Shown here piece after piece: positions 1 through 11,783 of a stretch of 64,000 nt of DNA (within the stretch, counting starts at the first letter, position 1; every line of letters begins with the position of its first letter). Origin of the DNA: Nematostella vectensis (lineage: Eukaryota; Cnidaria; Anthozoa; Actiniaria; Edwardsiidae); assembly GCF_932526225.1 (NCBI RefSeq), contig NC_064034.1, forward strand, positions 18,660,927-18,724,926, given 5' to 3'. Under the pieces are notes generated by a model, which saw only the letters and a program-made list of their open reading frames with translations, was not told the origin of the DNA and searched no databases. The position numbers and the translations under genes are program-made.

Positions 1-681
1 TACTTTGCAAAACGGCAGGGAGAATGGCCGCTTCACACTAAGCTGCAAGGACCAGCATTATCACTCAAGAAAAAAAGCTTTATTAAGGCTATTTAGTATG
101 TTGAAGCCCATCGCTTCTCTACATCAGTTACAAATTTTAAATTTATTATTTTAAAACCCTAGATTTAATTGTATTAAGTACATATCTTACTCAATGAGCT
201 TATTCTGTCGGTACATTTGCTGTCTCGATTTTAAATTTCTTATAATATGTACACTTCGAGTATTTTTATCCATTATAGTCATTCCTGACTTTCAACTGAG
301 GCACTGTTATTACTGTAAGTAAAGTCCATTTTCTCAGAATATACATGTACTGCTTGCTGAAATCTGGGTATAATTAATTTCACCTTCTGTCATCAAAAGT
401 ATTACAATATTCACAATCAATCACACATATTTGTTATATATTTAGTACAGTCATGAATATTGGGGGTATGCCATTGTCTTTATTTACAGGTAGAAATTAT
501 ATTGCTTTCAAAATTATTGAAGGGGGAAGGGGTTACATGTCCTGCCACCTCGTACTATGGTGCTGTATAATTCCACTTTCTGGTAAATTTGACAGTATTG
601 CAGGATTCTAGAAAAAGGGCTACCATCTACATTTTTACATTGTCGTCTTTTTAATGTGGAAATGGTTGTAAGCATGATATA

Positions 682-733
682 CAGGCACGTACCCAGGATT
701 GAAAAAGGATGTGGACTCCTGTGTACTCGCCTG
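682..733. mobile_element. Minimal copy of the G/C-rich foldback family
   Basis: The segment begins CAGGCACGTACCCAGG and ends CCTGTGTACTCGCCTG, which are imperfect inverted repeats of each other. The same ends bound longer copies at 19439-19603, 43413-43510 and 60146-60303. Only about 20 bases separate the ends here, so it looks like an internally deleted copy. Family membership is read from shared end sequences. The superfamily is unknown. Confidence 0.5.
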
Positions 734-1298
734 ATATACATGCAAGAGAAAGTTCATGAGTGAAGCATATGAGAATTTCTCAGTTTGCAGCACTGGTCAA
801 CACCTCAGTGCCAAGTGACACATCTTGGGTCTCCTGGTGGAATTATTATGATCCTGTCTGGTAAAAAATGATGATGCTAAAACTAAGTAGGGATCTTGCC
901 TACTTCTACCAAAATCCAAGCTCAGCTGCTTATTTTAGCAATGAGTTTTGTGATGCTGTTGGAACAAAAACAATATTTTTATAGTGCAATATTCTGTAAG
1001 AACATTCTTGTTCCTTAGACTAATATTTTTTTAGAAACTGCATATTACCATGGCAAGTATGTTTATAAGCCAAATATCAATGTACTTTAATTAACAGCAA
1101 ATGTGATTAGTGTTATTCTAGAACACCGATTTAATTTGTCCATTAATGAACAAGGCATTTAAGCCCTTTCTTATCTGTTATTATATACAAGTAAAGAGCT
1201 GTATACTGGCCATGATGTACATAGAGTAAAAAAAAAAACTAAGTAGATATAGTTAAATTAGATATAATTGATGTGCATCATGAAACTATATGACTTAC

Positions 1299-1478
1299 AT
1301 GTGTCAATAAGACTTGTCTGTTTGGACAACAGACCCTGCAAAATTTGTACAGGGCACAACAAATAATGGCTGCGACTCCAGATCCAAATGCAAGTAGGAA
1401 ATCCATTGGCAGTGTTGGTCCTTGGCATATCCCTTTGAGGCCAATCAATGAGTAATTGCATTTTTTTTTATGCATCAC
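1299..1478 (-). CDS. Possible exon encoding a transmembrane segment (weak)
   Basis: On the minus strand an open frame of about 60 codons ends at a strong donor (GTAAGT begins at 1298). It encodes a hydrophobic stretch, FLLAFGSGVAAIICCALY, followed by a Cys-rich basic segment (KFCRVCCPNR). That pattern suits a single-pass membrane exon with juxtamembrane cysteines. No good polypyrimidine tract and acceptor was found upstream and no partner exon was recognised, so it could be a chance frame. The downstream part of any such gene would lie left of the window or in the first 1.2 kb. Confidence 0.18.
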
Positions 1479-4400
1479 ATCGAAGCCCCATATACTAAAT
1501 TCAGACTGTCACACTTAGGAAAGTTTAAACAAAGTTGCATTAGGACTAGTAAAATTAGCTGCTAGATATTCCCCAAACAGGTGCATAGCCAGGATTTGTG
1601 TGTGTGTGTGTGTGTGTGTGTGGGGGGGGGGGGTGTCTATCGATTATGTGTAATCAATTTCTCTTGGGTAAGGCTTCCTAGCTAGCAGTGTTTCTCAAGT
1701 TTCTCTAAATCTCAAGGGTCTTTTCTCTCACGGGAAAAGAGTCGCCGACTTTTCTGTTCGGATAATGCGGTTATCACAATTCACTATTCTGAGTTCCTTT
1801 GGACAAAATGTAATTACCAGTCATGTCTGTCTAGTCATGTCTGTCTGGAAGGATACCTCTGTTACCATGGAGGAAGCCCATGTTCTGTCAAAGTGAGTGA
1901 ATTTCAATGTATGAGTAAAATAAAAAACGTGATCATTTCGGTATATAAAAGGGAAATAAACAACCTTTTCTTATCACGACATCATGTTCAACACCCGATA
2001 TGTTTGTAGTCTCGTTCTGACAGCTAGCTTTCTTACATTACAAAAATACAATTCGTAGCGGGCTTCAAACTCGCCTGTACTGACATTCTATCGGCAAAAG
2101 CGAAATAAAGGGAGACTTAAACACAGTATTACAATGTCTATAGTTTTATTTCCACCAAAAAGTATTTTTTTGCTAACATATCTTAATAAGAATAATATCT
2201 TAAAAGAATAATATCTTAAAATCTTAATAAGATATTGGGATGGTTTTCATACCTTTCAAAAACTAATTACTGTAAACTCTCGCGTTTTTCGACTCGGCTC
2301 CTTTTAATTTGGATAGACAAATTTCGCAGCTTTCACGCCGTTGTTCTGTAAATCTTTCGCCTTTTCGTAAAAATTTCCGCAGAACCCTGAAGAAACCTTC
2401 CCCCTTTTTGGATAGATCGATTTGTACACTCGAAAACAGCACAAAATATGACAATTTTTTAACAGGTGCACGGCACTTGTACGAAATGTAGGCAATCTTC
2501 ACGTGTCTGTTTTGACCACCACTTCAACTTTGGCATATCAAATGAGGCGGATGTGACGTCATTTGCAACCCAAGAATTTTGTTTTTAGGGCCCACCCCGG
2601 AATTCCAGCTGGTTTTCATGAAGGCCCACCCTGGAATTCCTACTTCCTCAACAGGGGGTGTGCGGATAAAATTTGGAATAGCCCAATTCAGTTGACCTCC
2701 ATGGTCAATTCACTCTGTTGACTATGACTTTTAATTTTCTAATATTTTGATCTTAGAGCTTTGGCTGGGCTGCCTGGATTTCTGTTGCATCAATATCAGA
2801 CATTGTAGGCTTGATAAAGATAAGTCTCTAGTGTATTATTTGTGAGCCTAAAAATAAAAATTATATAAATTTAAAATATAAAATAATGGAAACAGGCAAA
2901 ACTTTTGCAGGCACAATCCTGTTAGAGTTATTATGCAGATATTTTTTCGGATAACTTCAAAAATAATTTGTAACTTTTAACTCTGTATTTATTGAGATTA
3001 TGAAAGTTCAATTTTATTTGTATTCAACATTGAATTGTACAATTAAATAAAATATATTTATCCATCAGACTTAAGCTTATTGCTTGGATATAACAGTAAA
3101 TATGTGTATATATGTAAAATATATGTAACATGTATGACATATATGTCCTGTATTTATATGCAAACTATGTGTATAATGAATATATGCAACATATATGCTG
3201 CATACATGACCAATTTCAAGCATTCGAAATATATGCAGACATATTTGTCCCATATATTCCTGCGTAAATGTTGCATATATTTTAACATATATGGATATTA
3301 GGTAATTACATGCTTTGTTATTAAACCACTAATTTCTTAGCAATGCATTAGTTCTGTTAACTCAGTTGTGAAATATGAATATGCAAGCTAATTTGAACCT
3401 TATTCTGTAAACTTGCTCCAAGTTGATCTCTCCGGGGGCGAGCAAAATTCTGGGGGCAAGCAATTACTGGGAGTGAGCGATAAAGTAGTGAGCGAAGCTA
3501 GCTTTTGTGAGTTGCGAAGTGACGAGCGAGCTGTGAGGTGCAACTTGGGTTCCGGAATTTGGGATCTCCTGTTAGTCCCAGACATTGGTTTAGTGGGGGG
3601 GAATTAAGCTTTTAAGTGAAAAGAATTTGAATTATGATGAGCAGCATTTTCATAGATATCCATCTAAATATTCTTTTAACAAAATGATATGTCCGTGTGA
3701 GTGACTACTGGTCTGAAACACTGAGGTTTAGTGAAAACTGGTGTGGTGTTAACGGAAAAAATACACTTTCAGAAGAATTAATTTAGTATCAAATGGGACA
3801 TTTGTTAAGTTTTTTAGGAGAATGGCCTATACTTTAAGGCATTTTGTGCTTTTGAAAACTCGTTTTAGTTTGGAACATGTTAAGGAGTAGTGCTAAAATA
3901 TACCGTTCATCAAGGTCTTTTGCAAAATGGCTGCCGGCTAGCGATAAATTTATCAAGGCGATAAATTTATCGAGTTACAAAATGGCTGCCGGGTAGCGAT
4001 ACCGCGAGATCACATTTCCAGCATGGATTCAACGGGAAAATTTAAAGAGCAAAATGGTTTGCTGTTTTCGGCTCTTTTTAGTGGGAACCAAAACGACTTT
4101 TCATCAATTAAAATCAACTAATAACGGTCGATTTGCACACATTGACACGGCAACATGATTTGTCCCATTTTCAAACTGATATTTTACCATGACAAGTAGA
4201 AATCTTTGATAAGTACCATAATGATATCTCATTTGTATTTCATTCTCTGACCACAAGCATATCAAATGTAAACAGTTTTCCCGTTTATCTAGGGATTAGC
4301 TTACACGTATTTTGAAACAAGCAAAACGATCCCCGCTAAAGGGAAGCTTTCATGCATAAAGTCTAACAAATTGAATTTTAATTAAAAGTACCGTCCTATG

Positions 4401-4959
4401 TAGAAAGCGAGCTTTCATACTGTTGGCTTCCATGCCGTAAAGTGGAACATCTCACGCTACTGACCACCCAAACATTCCCGATATACACATTTGGGTCAAA
4501 AGGACACTCCTCTTTTTCAAAATACTTCACATAATTCTTCAAAACTCCTGTTAGCACAGTTCTTCATCAAACTAAGTAATAATTGAAAGGCCCAGTTCTT
4601 TGATAATCCCAGTCATCACACAAGCCATAAATTTTGAAAAAGGACCGAAACAGTAAAAGATTGATGCTCAAATGCATAAAAATGGCCAGTTTTGAACAAA
4701 ATAGTATAAAAGTGCAAAAGTTCAAATTTTGATTTGAAGTTGTTAAAATGTAAGATCTACACACCGACTATTTTTGACAAGGTCACGTTATAAAGTTGCT
4801 CCGCAGGTTAAATACCACAGTTCCTCACCTCTTCACTCGCTCTGTCCCCGAAAAAAGTCCATATTCTTGAATAAATCGCGAAAGATTGTTTTGACTGTTT
4901 TCGGCCAGCACTTACTTTAGCTGCTTAGAGAGACCACGAGGTAATAGGTCAGTAACTTG

Positions 4960-5853
4960 ACCGGTTTTTCCAAGTAAACACGGAGAGCGCGTCGCAAAAC
5001 ATGGCACTTCACAGCCAAATTTGAGTGAATTTTGTGGTTTATTATCAGAATTTAGCCTAACAAGACCTGGTTCTTCGTCGCTTTCTAGATGTCTTCGATC
5101 TTTCCTTTCAGCGCTTCGCTTTCTAGATCTGTCTTTGTTTTATTTCTTCATTCGCGTTCTAGACACCAGCTTTTCCCCCAGGAATTTCTTATTTTCAGCT
5201 TTCTTCATATCAATACCAGTTTAAACCCTTGGTTATTTAGACCGGTTTAAATCATGTTTATTATAACCAGTTCAAAACACGGATGCAGCCAGTTTTTTTA
5301 AATTTATTCAGTATGCGTGTACGTTATTTATGCTAAACAGGAAAAACAAGATATTTTCAGCTTTCAAATAAACCAATCATGGCTCTTCATCAGCAACCTC
5401 GCATAGTCAATCGGAAATATATTATGCAATCTTCATGTTTCGTCTCTTTTAGCCTTGAAATATCCGTTAAAAATATTTGTTTAGACGAATGCCGACTTTA
5501 CAGTGCTTTGTCGGATGTCTATGACTGATTTTTAAGAATATCCGAGTCCGATTTTAAAGAAAAGAATAAAGATATTAGAACAAGTTTTTTTTTAAATACA
5601 TTGTAATATTTGCGCGTTTTGCGTAGGATTGTTTATTTCAAATAAACAATGAACCATAGATAGCCGTCGACTTGTGGTCTCTTGTTTGGGGCGAGGCAGC
5701 CTTTAACTATAAAGGTTTTTTATCGTATGGTTATGTCTAGAAACTAGTTTTGCGGATTCAGCGTTGATTGAATATATGGTGACAAGTTGTATGACCCCAC
5801 GCTGTCTTCGTCTGCACATGGAACCAGAGCGTAGCAACCGGTCAAACCGGTTT
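4960..5853 (+). promoter_or_regulatory. Cluster of ACCGGT (Grainyhead/CP2-like) motifs upstream of the ATP-grasp gene
   Basis: ACCGGTTT occurs at 4960-4967 and ACCGGTTTAA at 5241-5250. A close pair, AACCGGTC then AAACCGGTTT, lies at 5836-5853, about 40 bases before the TATA box. AACCGGTT is the known core of the Grainyhead/CP2 transcription factor family. Binding here is inferred from the word alone. Confidence 0.35.
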
Positions 5854-5889
5854 AGTCTACGAGTCAGACTGATTTCGGGCTGCCTTGCA

Positions 5890-5897
5890 TATAAAAG
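5890..5897 (+). promoter_or_regulatory. TATA box of the ATP-grasp gene
   Basis: TATAAAAG lies 101 bases before the start codon, with no intervening ATG in frame. Transcription would be expected to begin near 5920, giving a 5' leader of about 70 bases. No intron is needed between this promoter and the coding region. Confidence 0.7.
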
Positions 5898-5990
5898 GAG
5901 GGCGAACTAGACAGATCACTTCAACGGAGTTCGAGAGACAGATCGAAGAAGAGCTAAAGGCGCCGTTCGAGGCAAAATATCGTGTGTGCA

Positions 5991-7202
5991 ATGGCAGCGA
6001 ACGAAGTCTTGACGCTTAGTAGCTTGATAAGAAAGGACCTAAACGAGGCTTACTTTCTTCCTGCCTGGCCGTCCACATACTCATCAAAAGACTACAGGTT
6101 CCTTAACGATAAAAAATACCGAGTTTTCGACTACCCTCCGCCTTCGCAGACGTTTCTCGAGTATCAGTTCCCGATGAGAAATCTCGCGACGGCTGGTAGT
6201 GATGTTCCGATACTCATGGACAGGCAGCCGGACAAAAACCTCACCGCGCACTGGAAGAAATGGCTGCCCGCGTTTGCGCCCGCGACGATCAAGACTATTG
6301 AAGAGGGGTTAAGCGATAATGTCCCTGTTGTCACTACCGGAGCGATGCAGGGCATGTCTGAGAACAAACACTCTGTCAATCCTGACACGCATTACAGACT
6401 ACAACTGAAAAGCACGATTCCTGAAATTAACGTGTGCTCCCCATCGAGGATCAACGTCTCTAATCTGTCTTTTCCGTGCTTGATGAAGATTGACCAGTCT
6501 TGGTCTGGCCGTGGTACACAAATCGCTAGCGACCTCGAGCATCTCCAAGCCATACTCTCTGAAGTCATCGACAAAGCCGAGTGGAAAGAGGGGTTCGTTC
6601 TACAAGAATGCCTGAGCGCAATCGTGGACGTGCCCAGCTACCAGTTCTATGTATCGAAGAGCGGAGAAGTGACATGGATCGGTACAACAGTCGGAGGGTT
6701 CACCGGGTTCCAGTGGTCTTCTGCTATTGTCGAATGGGAGGACCAGGATCGCCTTAAGGACATGGTCTACGACGACTTTGTCATCCCGGTGAAAGACTAC
6801 CTGCACGAAAACGGTTACTTTGGTCTCGTCACCATCGAGGTGATCTTCACAGAGGACGGTGGGCGTTACCTATGCGATCTCAACCCCAGAGTCGGCGGGG
6901 ATACCACCCATCTTCTTCTCGCCCCTTACATGGCTCAGTTTGGATTCACAAAATCCAGTTTGTCGCTCATGAAGAAATTCAACTGCTCCAGCGAAGAACT
7001 GATTGCCAAAGCGAATGATATAAATAACACTGGGGGCATAAACGGCAACACAGACTCCGGCCGGGTTATTGTCCTCTCTGTGGCGGATGTGGTGGAGGGA
7101 TGCCAAGCGGACGTGACCGTGTTCGCGAAATCAAAAAGTGAAATGCAAATGCTGTTTGACGAATTGAACTCTTCAAAAAATAAAGCTGCACCGAATAGCT
7201 AA
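5991..7202 (+). CDS. ATP-grasp domain enzyme, intronless
   Basis: A single uninterrupted frame of 403 codons. I chose the ATG at 5991 because it is the first ATG after the TATA box and has G at +4. The frame is open a little upstream but without an ATG. ATP-grasp features are visible in order: the ATP-binding lysine in LMKIDQSWSGRGT (K166, with the small glycine-rich loop at 172-176), the adenine-contacting VLQE (203-206), and the metal-binding end, E283 and DLNPRVGGDT with N298 and R300. The family joins a carboxylate to an amine or similar nucleophile using ATP. The substrate cannot be read from sequence; related folds include D-Ala-D-Ala ligase and the MysC ligase of mycosporine-like amino acid synthesis. 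No signal peptide or membrane segment is seen, so it is probably cytosolic. The coding part is visibly richer in G+C than its AT-rich flanks and has no introns, unlike the other genes here. That suggests retroposition or lateral acquisition, but neither is shown. Confidence 0.85.
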   Translation: MAANEVLTLSSLIRKDLNEAYFLPAWPSTYSSKDYRFLNDKKYRVFDYPPPSQTFLEYQFPMRNLATAGSDVPILMDRQPDKNLTAHWKKWLPAFAPATIKTIEEGLSDNVPVVTTGAMQGMSENKHSVNPDTHYRLQLKSTIPEINVCSPSRINVSNLSFPCLMKIDQSWSGRGTQIASDLEHLQAILSEVIDKAEWKEGFVLQECLSAIVDVPSYQFYVSKSGEVTWIGTTVGGFTGFQWSSAIVEWEDQDRLKDMVYDDFVIPVKDYLHENGYFGLVTIEVIFTEDGGRYLCDLNPRVGGDTTHLLLAPYMAQFGFTKSSLSLMKKFNCSSEELIAKANDINNTGGINGNTDSGRVIVLSVADVVEGCQADVTVFAKSKSEMQMLFDELNSSKNKAAPNS

Positions 7203-7447
7203 CATTACACCGCAGTATTGTGCTTTACATAGCGATCCGTGGCTAAACAACTTTGCAAAGAGAATCGATTTCAGAGAAAAAGAGTAACATTAACGACCCA
7301 CAGACAGTTCTCCCTATGATACGTTGCTATCTAGGCAATATATATATATATGTATATTATACTGTATATAAAATCTATTTAAATTTTTTCAATGTATTGT
7401 AGTATTCGCACGTTCTGCTTATGTTTTATGGTACACATGTTTTTTTT

Positions 7448-7453
7448 AATAAA
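7448..7453 (+). terminator. Polyadenylation signal of the ATP-grasp gene
   Basis: AATAAA about 245 bases after the stop codon, after a T run and followed by GT-rich sequence. It gives a compact 3' UTR. A TA microsatellite (about 7339-7370) lies inside that UTR. Confidence 0.6.
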
Positions 7454-7459
7454 AAACGT

Positions 7460-8102
7460 TGAACCGTAACATTGCACCGTGTAGTGTTGTTTTTTATTCT
7501 TCTGATAATTTAAGGGCTAAAGTCTATATTGTAGATCCGACTTCCATGAGAATGTAGTCATTTCTAAAATACAATTTTCACTGTATTGAAAGATACTTTT
7601 AAGATACAATTGAGGGGGTTTAGTTGAAGAACGGTAAGAAATTCCCCGTGATTCAAGTGAATTTGCATAGGGTTTCATATCCTGCGAAACTACGCGTCAC
7701 ACAGGTCGGATCAGAGAAACACGATACCGACCCTTGTAAATTTAATTTTTACCATTCACGGGTATCATAGCTTAGGCAGCTAATTTAATTAAAATGCAGT
7801 TTTCTGTTATGAAATATTTTCTTCAATTTGCCCATGAATTGATATGGAGAAGTACTCGGCTGAACAGTATTAAATATTTTTTTGGGTACAAATTGTAGAA
7901 ATACTTGAAGTAAAAAAAAACTTCCCTGTAAAAAGAGAGAACAAAAGTACAGTTTAATGATATCGTGCCCTTTTTTAGATATCTCACAAATTTAGTGTTT
8001 AGTAGGGAGGGGGGAATGACGGAGAAGTCGAGAGGGGGGGGGGGGGGGAACTGTGCGAAAGTCTAACAAATAACCAATGCGCATCAACAATAATAGTTGT
8101 GA
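7460..8102. other. Spacer between ATP-grasp gene and satellite
   Basis: No gene is recognised. A 15-base G run lies at 8034-8048 just before the satellite begins. Confidence 0.5.
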
Positions 8103-11100
8103 AAGAGGTCAGCTAGTCCCTTTTGCAATAAGATGGGCTGTAAAAAAGAGGTCAGCTAGTCCCTTTTGTAACAAGATGGGATGTAAAAAAAGAGGTCAGC
8201 TATTCTCTTTTGTAACAAGATGGGATGTAAAAAAAGGGGTCAGCTAGTCCCTTTTGAAACAAGATGGGATGTAAAAAAAGAGGTCAGCTATTCTCTTTTG
8301 TAACAAGATGGGATGTAAAAAAAGAGGTCAGATAGTCCCTTTTGTAACAAGATGGGATGTAAAAAAAGAGGTCAGCTAGTCCCTTTTGCAATAAGATGGG
8401 ATGTAAAAAAAGAGGTCAGCTAGTCCCTTTTGAAACAAGATGGGATGTAAAAAAAGAGGTCAGCTATTCTCTTTTGTAACAAGATGGGATGTAAAAAAAG
8501 AGGTCAGATAGTCCCTTTTGTAACAAGATGGGATGTAAAAAAAGAGGTCAGCTATTCTCTTTTGTAACAAGATGGGATGTAAAAAAAGAGGTCAGATAGT
8601 CCCTTTTGTAACAAGATGGGATGTAAAAAAAGAGGTCAGCTAGTCCCTTTTGCAATAAGATGGGATGTAAAAAAAGGGGTCAGCTAGTCCCTTTTGAAAC
8701 AAGATGGGATGTAAAAAAAGAGGTCAGCTATTCTCTTTTGTAACAAGATGGGATGTAAAAAAAGAGGTCAGATAGTCTCTTTTGTAACAAGATGGGATGT
8801 AAAAAAAGAGGTCAGCTATTCTCTTTTGTAACAAGATGGGATGTAAAAAAAGAGGTCAGATAGTCCCTTTTGTAACAAGATGGGATGTAAAAAAAGAGGT
8901 CAGCTATTCTCTTTTGTAACAAGATGGGATGTAAAAAAAGAGGTCAGCTATTCTCTTTTGTAACAAGATGGGATGTAAAAAAAGAGGTCAGCTAGTCCCT
9001 TTTGTAATAAGATGGGATGTAAAAAAAGAGGTCAGCTAGTCCCTTTTGCAATAAGATGGGATGTAAAAAAAGAGGTCACTAAGTCCCTTTTGTAACATGA
9101 TGGGATGTAAAAAAAGGGGTCAGCTAGTCCCTTTTGCAATAAGATGGGATGTAAAAAAAGAGGTCAGCTAGTCCCTTTTGTAACAAGATGGTATGTAAAA
9201 GCAGAGGTCAGCTAGTCCCTTTTGCAATAAGATGGGATGTAAAAAAAGAGGTCAGCTAGTCCCTTTTGCAATAAGATGGGATGTAAAAAAAAGAGGTCAG
9301 CTAGTCCCTTTTGCAATAAGATGGGATGTAAAAAAAGAGGTCAGCTAGTCCCTTTTGTAACAAGATGGTATGTAAAAGCAGAGGTCAGCTAGTCCCTTTT
9401 GCAATAAGATGGTATGTAAAAGCAGAGGTCAGCTAGTTCCTTTTGCAATAAGATGGGATGTAAAAAAAGAGGTCAGCTAGTCCCTTTTGCAATAAGATGG
9501 GATGTAAAAAAAGAGGTCAGCTAGTCCCTTTTGCAATAAGATGGGATGTAAAAAAAGAGGTCAGCTAGTCCCTTTTGCAATAAGATGGGATGTAAAAAAA
9601 GAGGTCAGCTAGTCCCTTTTGTAACAAGATGGGATGTAAAAACAGAGGTCAGCTAGTCCCTTTTGCAATAAGATGGGATGTAAAAAAAGAGGTCAGCTAG
9701 TCCCTTTTGCAATAAGATGGGATGTAAAAAAAAAGGTCAGCTAGTCCCTTTTGCAATAAGATGGGATGTAAAAAAAGAGGTCAGCTAGTCCCTTATGTAA
9801 CAAGATGGGATGTAAAAAAAGGGGTCAGCTAGTCCCTTTTGCAATAAGATGGGATGTAAAAAAGAGGTCAGCTAGTCCCTTTTGCAATAAGATGGGATGT
9901 AAAAAAAGATGTTAGCTAGTCCCTTGTGTAATAAGATGGGATGTAAAAAAAAGAGGTCAGCTAGTCCCTTTTGTAACAAGATGGGATGTAAAAAAAGAGG
10001 TCAGCTAGTCCCTTTTCTAATAAGATGGGATGTAAAAAAGGGGTCAGCTAGCCCCTTTTGCAACAAGATGGGATGTAAAAAAAGAGGTCAGCTAGTCCCT
10101 TTTGTAACAAGATGGGATGTAAAAAAAGAGGTCAGCTAGTCCCTTTTGTAACAAGATGGGATGTAAAAAAAGGGGTCAGCTAGTCCCTTTTGTAACAAGA
10201 TGGGATGTAAAAAAAGAGGTCAGGTAGTCCCTTTTGCGATAAGATGGGATGTAAAAAAGAGGTCAGCTAGTCCTTTTGTAACAAGATGGGATGTAAAAAA
10301 AGAGGTCAGCTAGTCCCTTTTGTAACAAGATGGGATGTAAAAAAAGAGGTCAGCTAGTCCCTTTTGTAACAAGATGGGATGTAAAAAAAGAGGTCAGCTA
10401 GTCCCTTTTGTAACAAGATGGGATGTAAAAAAAGAGGTCAGCTAGTCCCTTTTGCAATAAGATGGGATGTAAAAAAGAGGTCAGCTAGTCTCTTTTGTAA
10501 CAAGATGGGATGTAAAAAAAGAGGTCAGCTAGTCCCTTTTGTAATAAGATGGGATGTAAAAAAGGGGTCAGCTAGTCCCTTTTGTAATAAGATGGGATGT
10601 AAAAAAAGAGGTTAGCTAGTCCCTTTTGTAACAAGATGGGATGTAAAAAAAGAGGTCAGCTAGTCCCTTTTGTAACAAGATGGGATGTAAAAAAAGAGGT
10701 CAGCTAGTCCCTTTTGTAACAAGAGGGGATGTAAAAAAAGGGGTCAGCTAGCCCCTTTTGCAACAAGATGGGATGTAAAAAAAGAGGTCAGCTAGTCCCT
10801 TTTGTAACAAGATGGGATGTAAAAAAAGAGGTCAGCTAGTCCCTTTTGTAACAAGATGGCATGTAAAAAAAGGGGTCAGCTAGCCCCTTTTGCAACAAGA
10901 TGGGATGTAAAAAAGAGGTCAGCTAGTCCCTTTTGTAACAAGATGGGATGTAAAAAAAGGGGTCAGCTAGTCTCTTTTGTAACAAGATGGGATGTAAAAA
11001 AAGGGGTCAGCTAGCCCTTTTGTAATAAGATGGGATGTAAAAAAAGAGGTCAGCTAGTCCCTTTTGTAACAAGATGGGATGTAAAAAAAGGGGTCAGCTA

Positions 11101-11783
11101 GTCTCTTTTGTAACAAGATGGGATGTAAAAAAAGGGGTCAGCTAGCCCCTTTTGCAACAAGATGGGATGTAAAAAAGAGGTCAGCTAGTCCCTTTTGTAA
11201 CAAGATGGGATGTAAAAAAAGGGGTCAGCTAGTCTCTTTTGTAACAAGATGGGATGTAAAAAAAGGGGTCAGCTAGCCCTTTTGTAATAAGATGGGATGT
11301 AAAAAAAGAGGTCAGCTAGTCCCTTTTGTAACAAGATGGGATGTAAAAAAAGGGGTCAGCTAGTCTCTTTTGTAACAAGATGGGATGTAAAAAAAAAAGG
11401 GGTAAGCTAGTCCCTTTTGTAGCAAGATGGGATGTAAAAAAAGAGGTCAGCTAGTCCCTTTTGTAATAAGATGGGATGTAAAAAAAAGAGGTCAGCTAGT
11501 CCCTTTTGTAACAAGATGGGATGTAAAAAAGGGGTCAGCTAGTCCCTTTTGTAACAAGATGGGATGTAAAAAAGAGGTCAGCTAGTCCCTTTTGCAATAA
11601 GATGGGATGTAAAAAAAGAGGTCAGCTAGTCCCTTTTGTAACAAGATGGGATGTAAAAAAAGAGGTCAGCTAGTCCCTTTTGTAACAAGATGGGATGTAA
11701 AAAAAGAGGTCAGCTAGTCCCTTTTGCAATAAGATGGGATGTAAAAAAAGAGGTCAGCTAGTCCCTTTTGCAATAAGATGGGA
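8103..11783 (+). repeat. 44-bp satellite array, about 84 copies
   Basis: Tandem units read approximately AAGATGGGATGTAAAAAAAG then AGGTCAGCTAGTCCCTTTTG then TAAC. The period is 44 bp, with the A run varying by a base or two. Variants (TGTAAC versus TGCAAT, AGTCCC versus TTCTCT versus AGCCCC, AGAGG versus AGGGG) are not random. Early units (about 8180-8980) often alternate CTATTCTC and ATAGTCCC types, a dimer pattern. From about 10.97 to 11.36 kb a TAGTCTC unit recurs exactly every 131 bp (10971, 11102, 11233, 11364), a trimeric higher-order repeat. Because 44 is not a multiple of three, the frame rotates between units and gives open frames with MGCKK..., RWDVKK... peptides. I regard these as by-products, not genes. 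Confidence 0.95.

Larger units (their letters stand above)
1..4950. other. Left non-coding region
   Basis: I find no convincing gene here apart from one weak exon candidate listed separately. Visible local structure includes a TG dinucleotide run followed by a G run (about 1599-1633), an AT-rich stretch at 3080-3300 in which ATATGC/ATATGT words recur many times, and a repeated segment at 3925-4000 in which the word AAAATGGCTGCCGG occurs twice around CGATAAATTTATCG palindromes. Short open frames on both strands lack splice or family support. Confidence 0.5.

Noticed and set aside
2263-2502. 79-codon minus-strand frame
   Set aside because: Charged peptide without family, splice or promoter evidence.
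5021-5224. Plus-strand frame and, on the minus strand, an SR-like peptide (KDRSRKRSAERKDRR)
   Set aside because: No acceptor or donor borders the minus-strand piece, and the plus-strand peptide is low-complexity Ser/Leu/Phe.
9909-10615. Open frames with MGCKK...RWDVKK repeats
   Set aside because: They arise from the 44-bp satellite rotating through the three frames; no promoter, splice site or family support.
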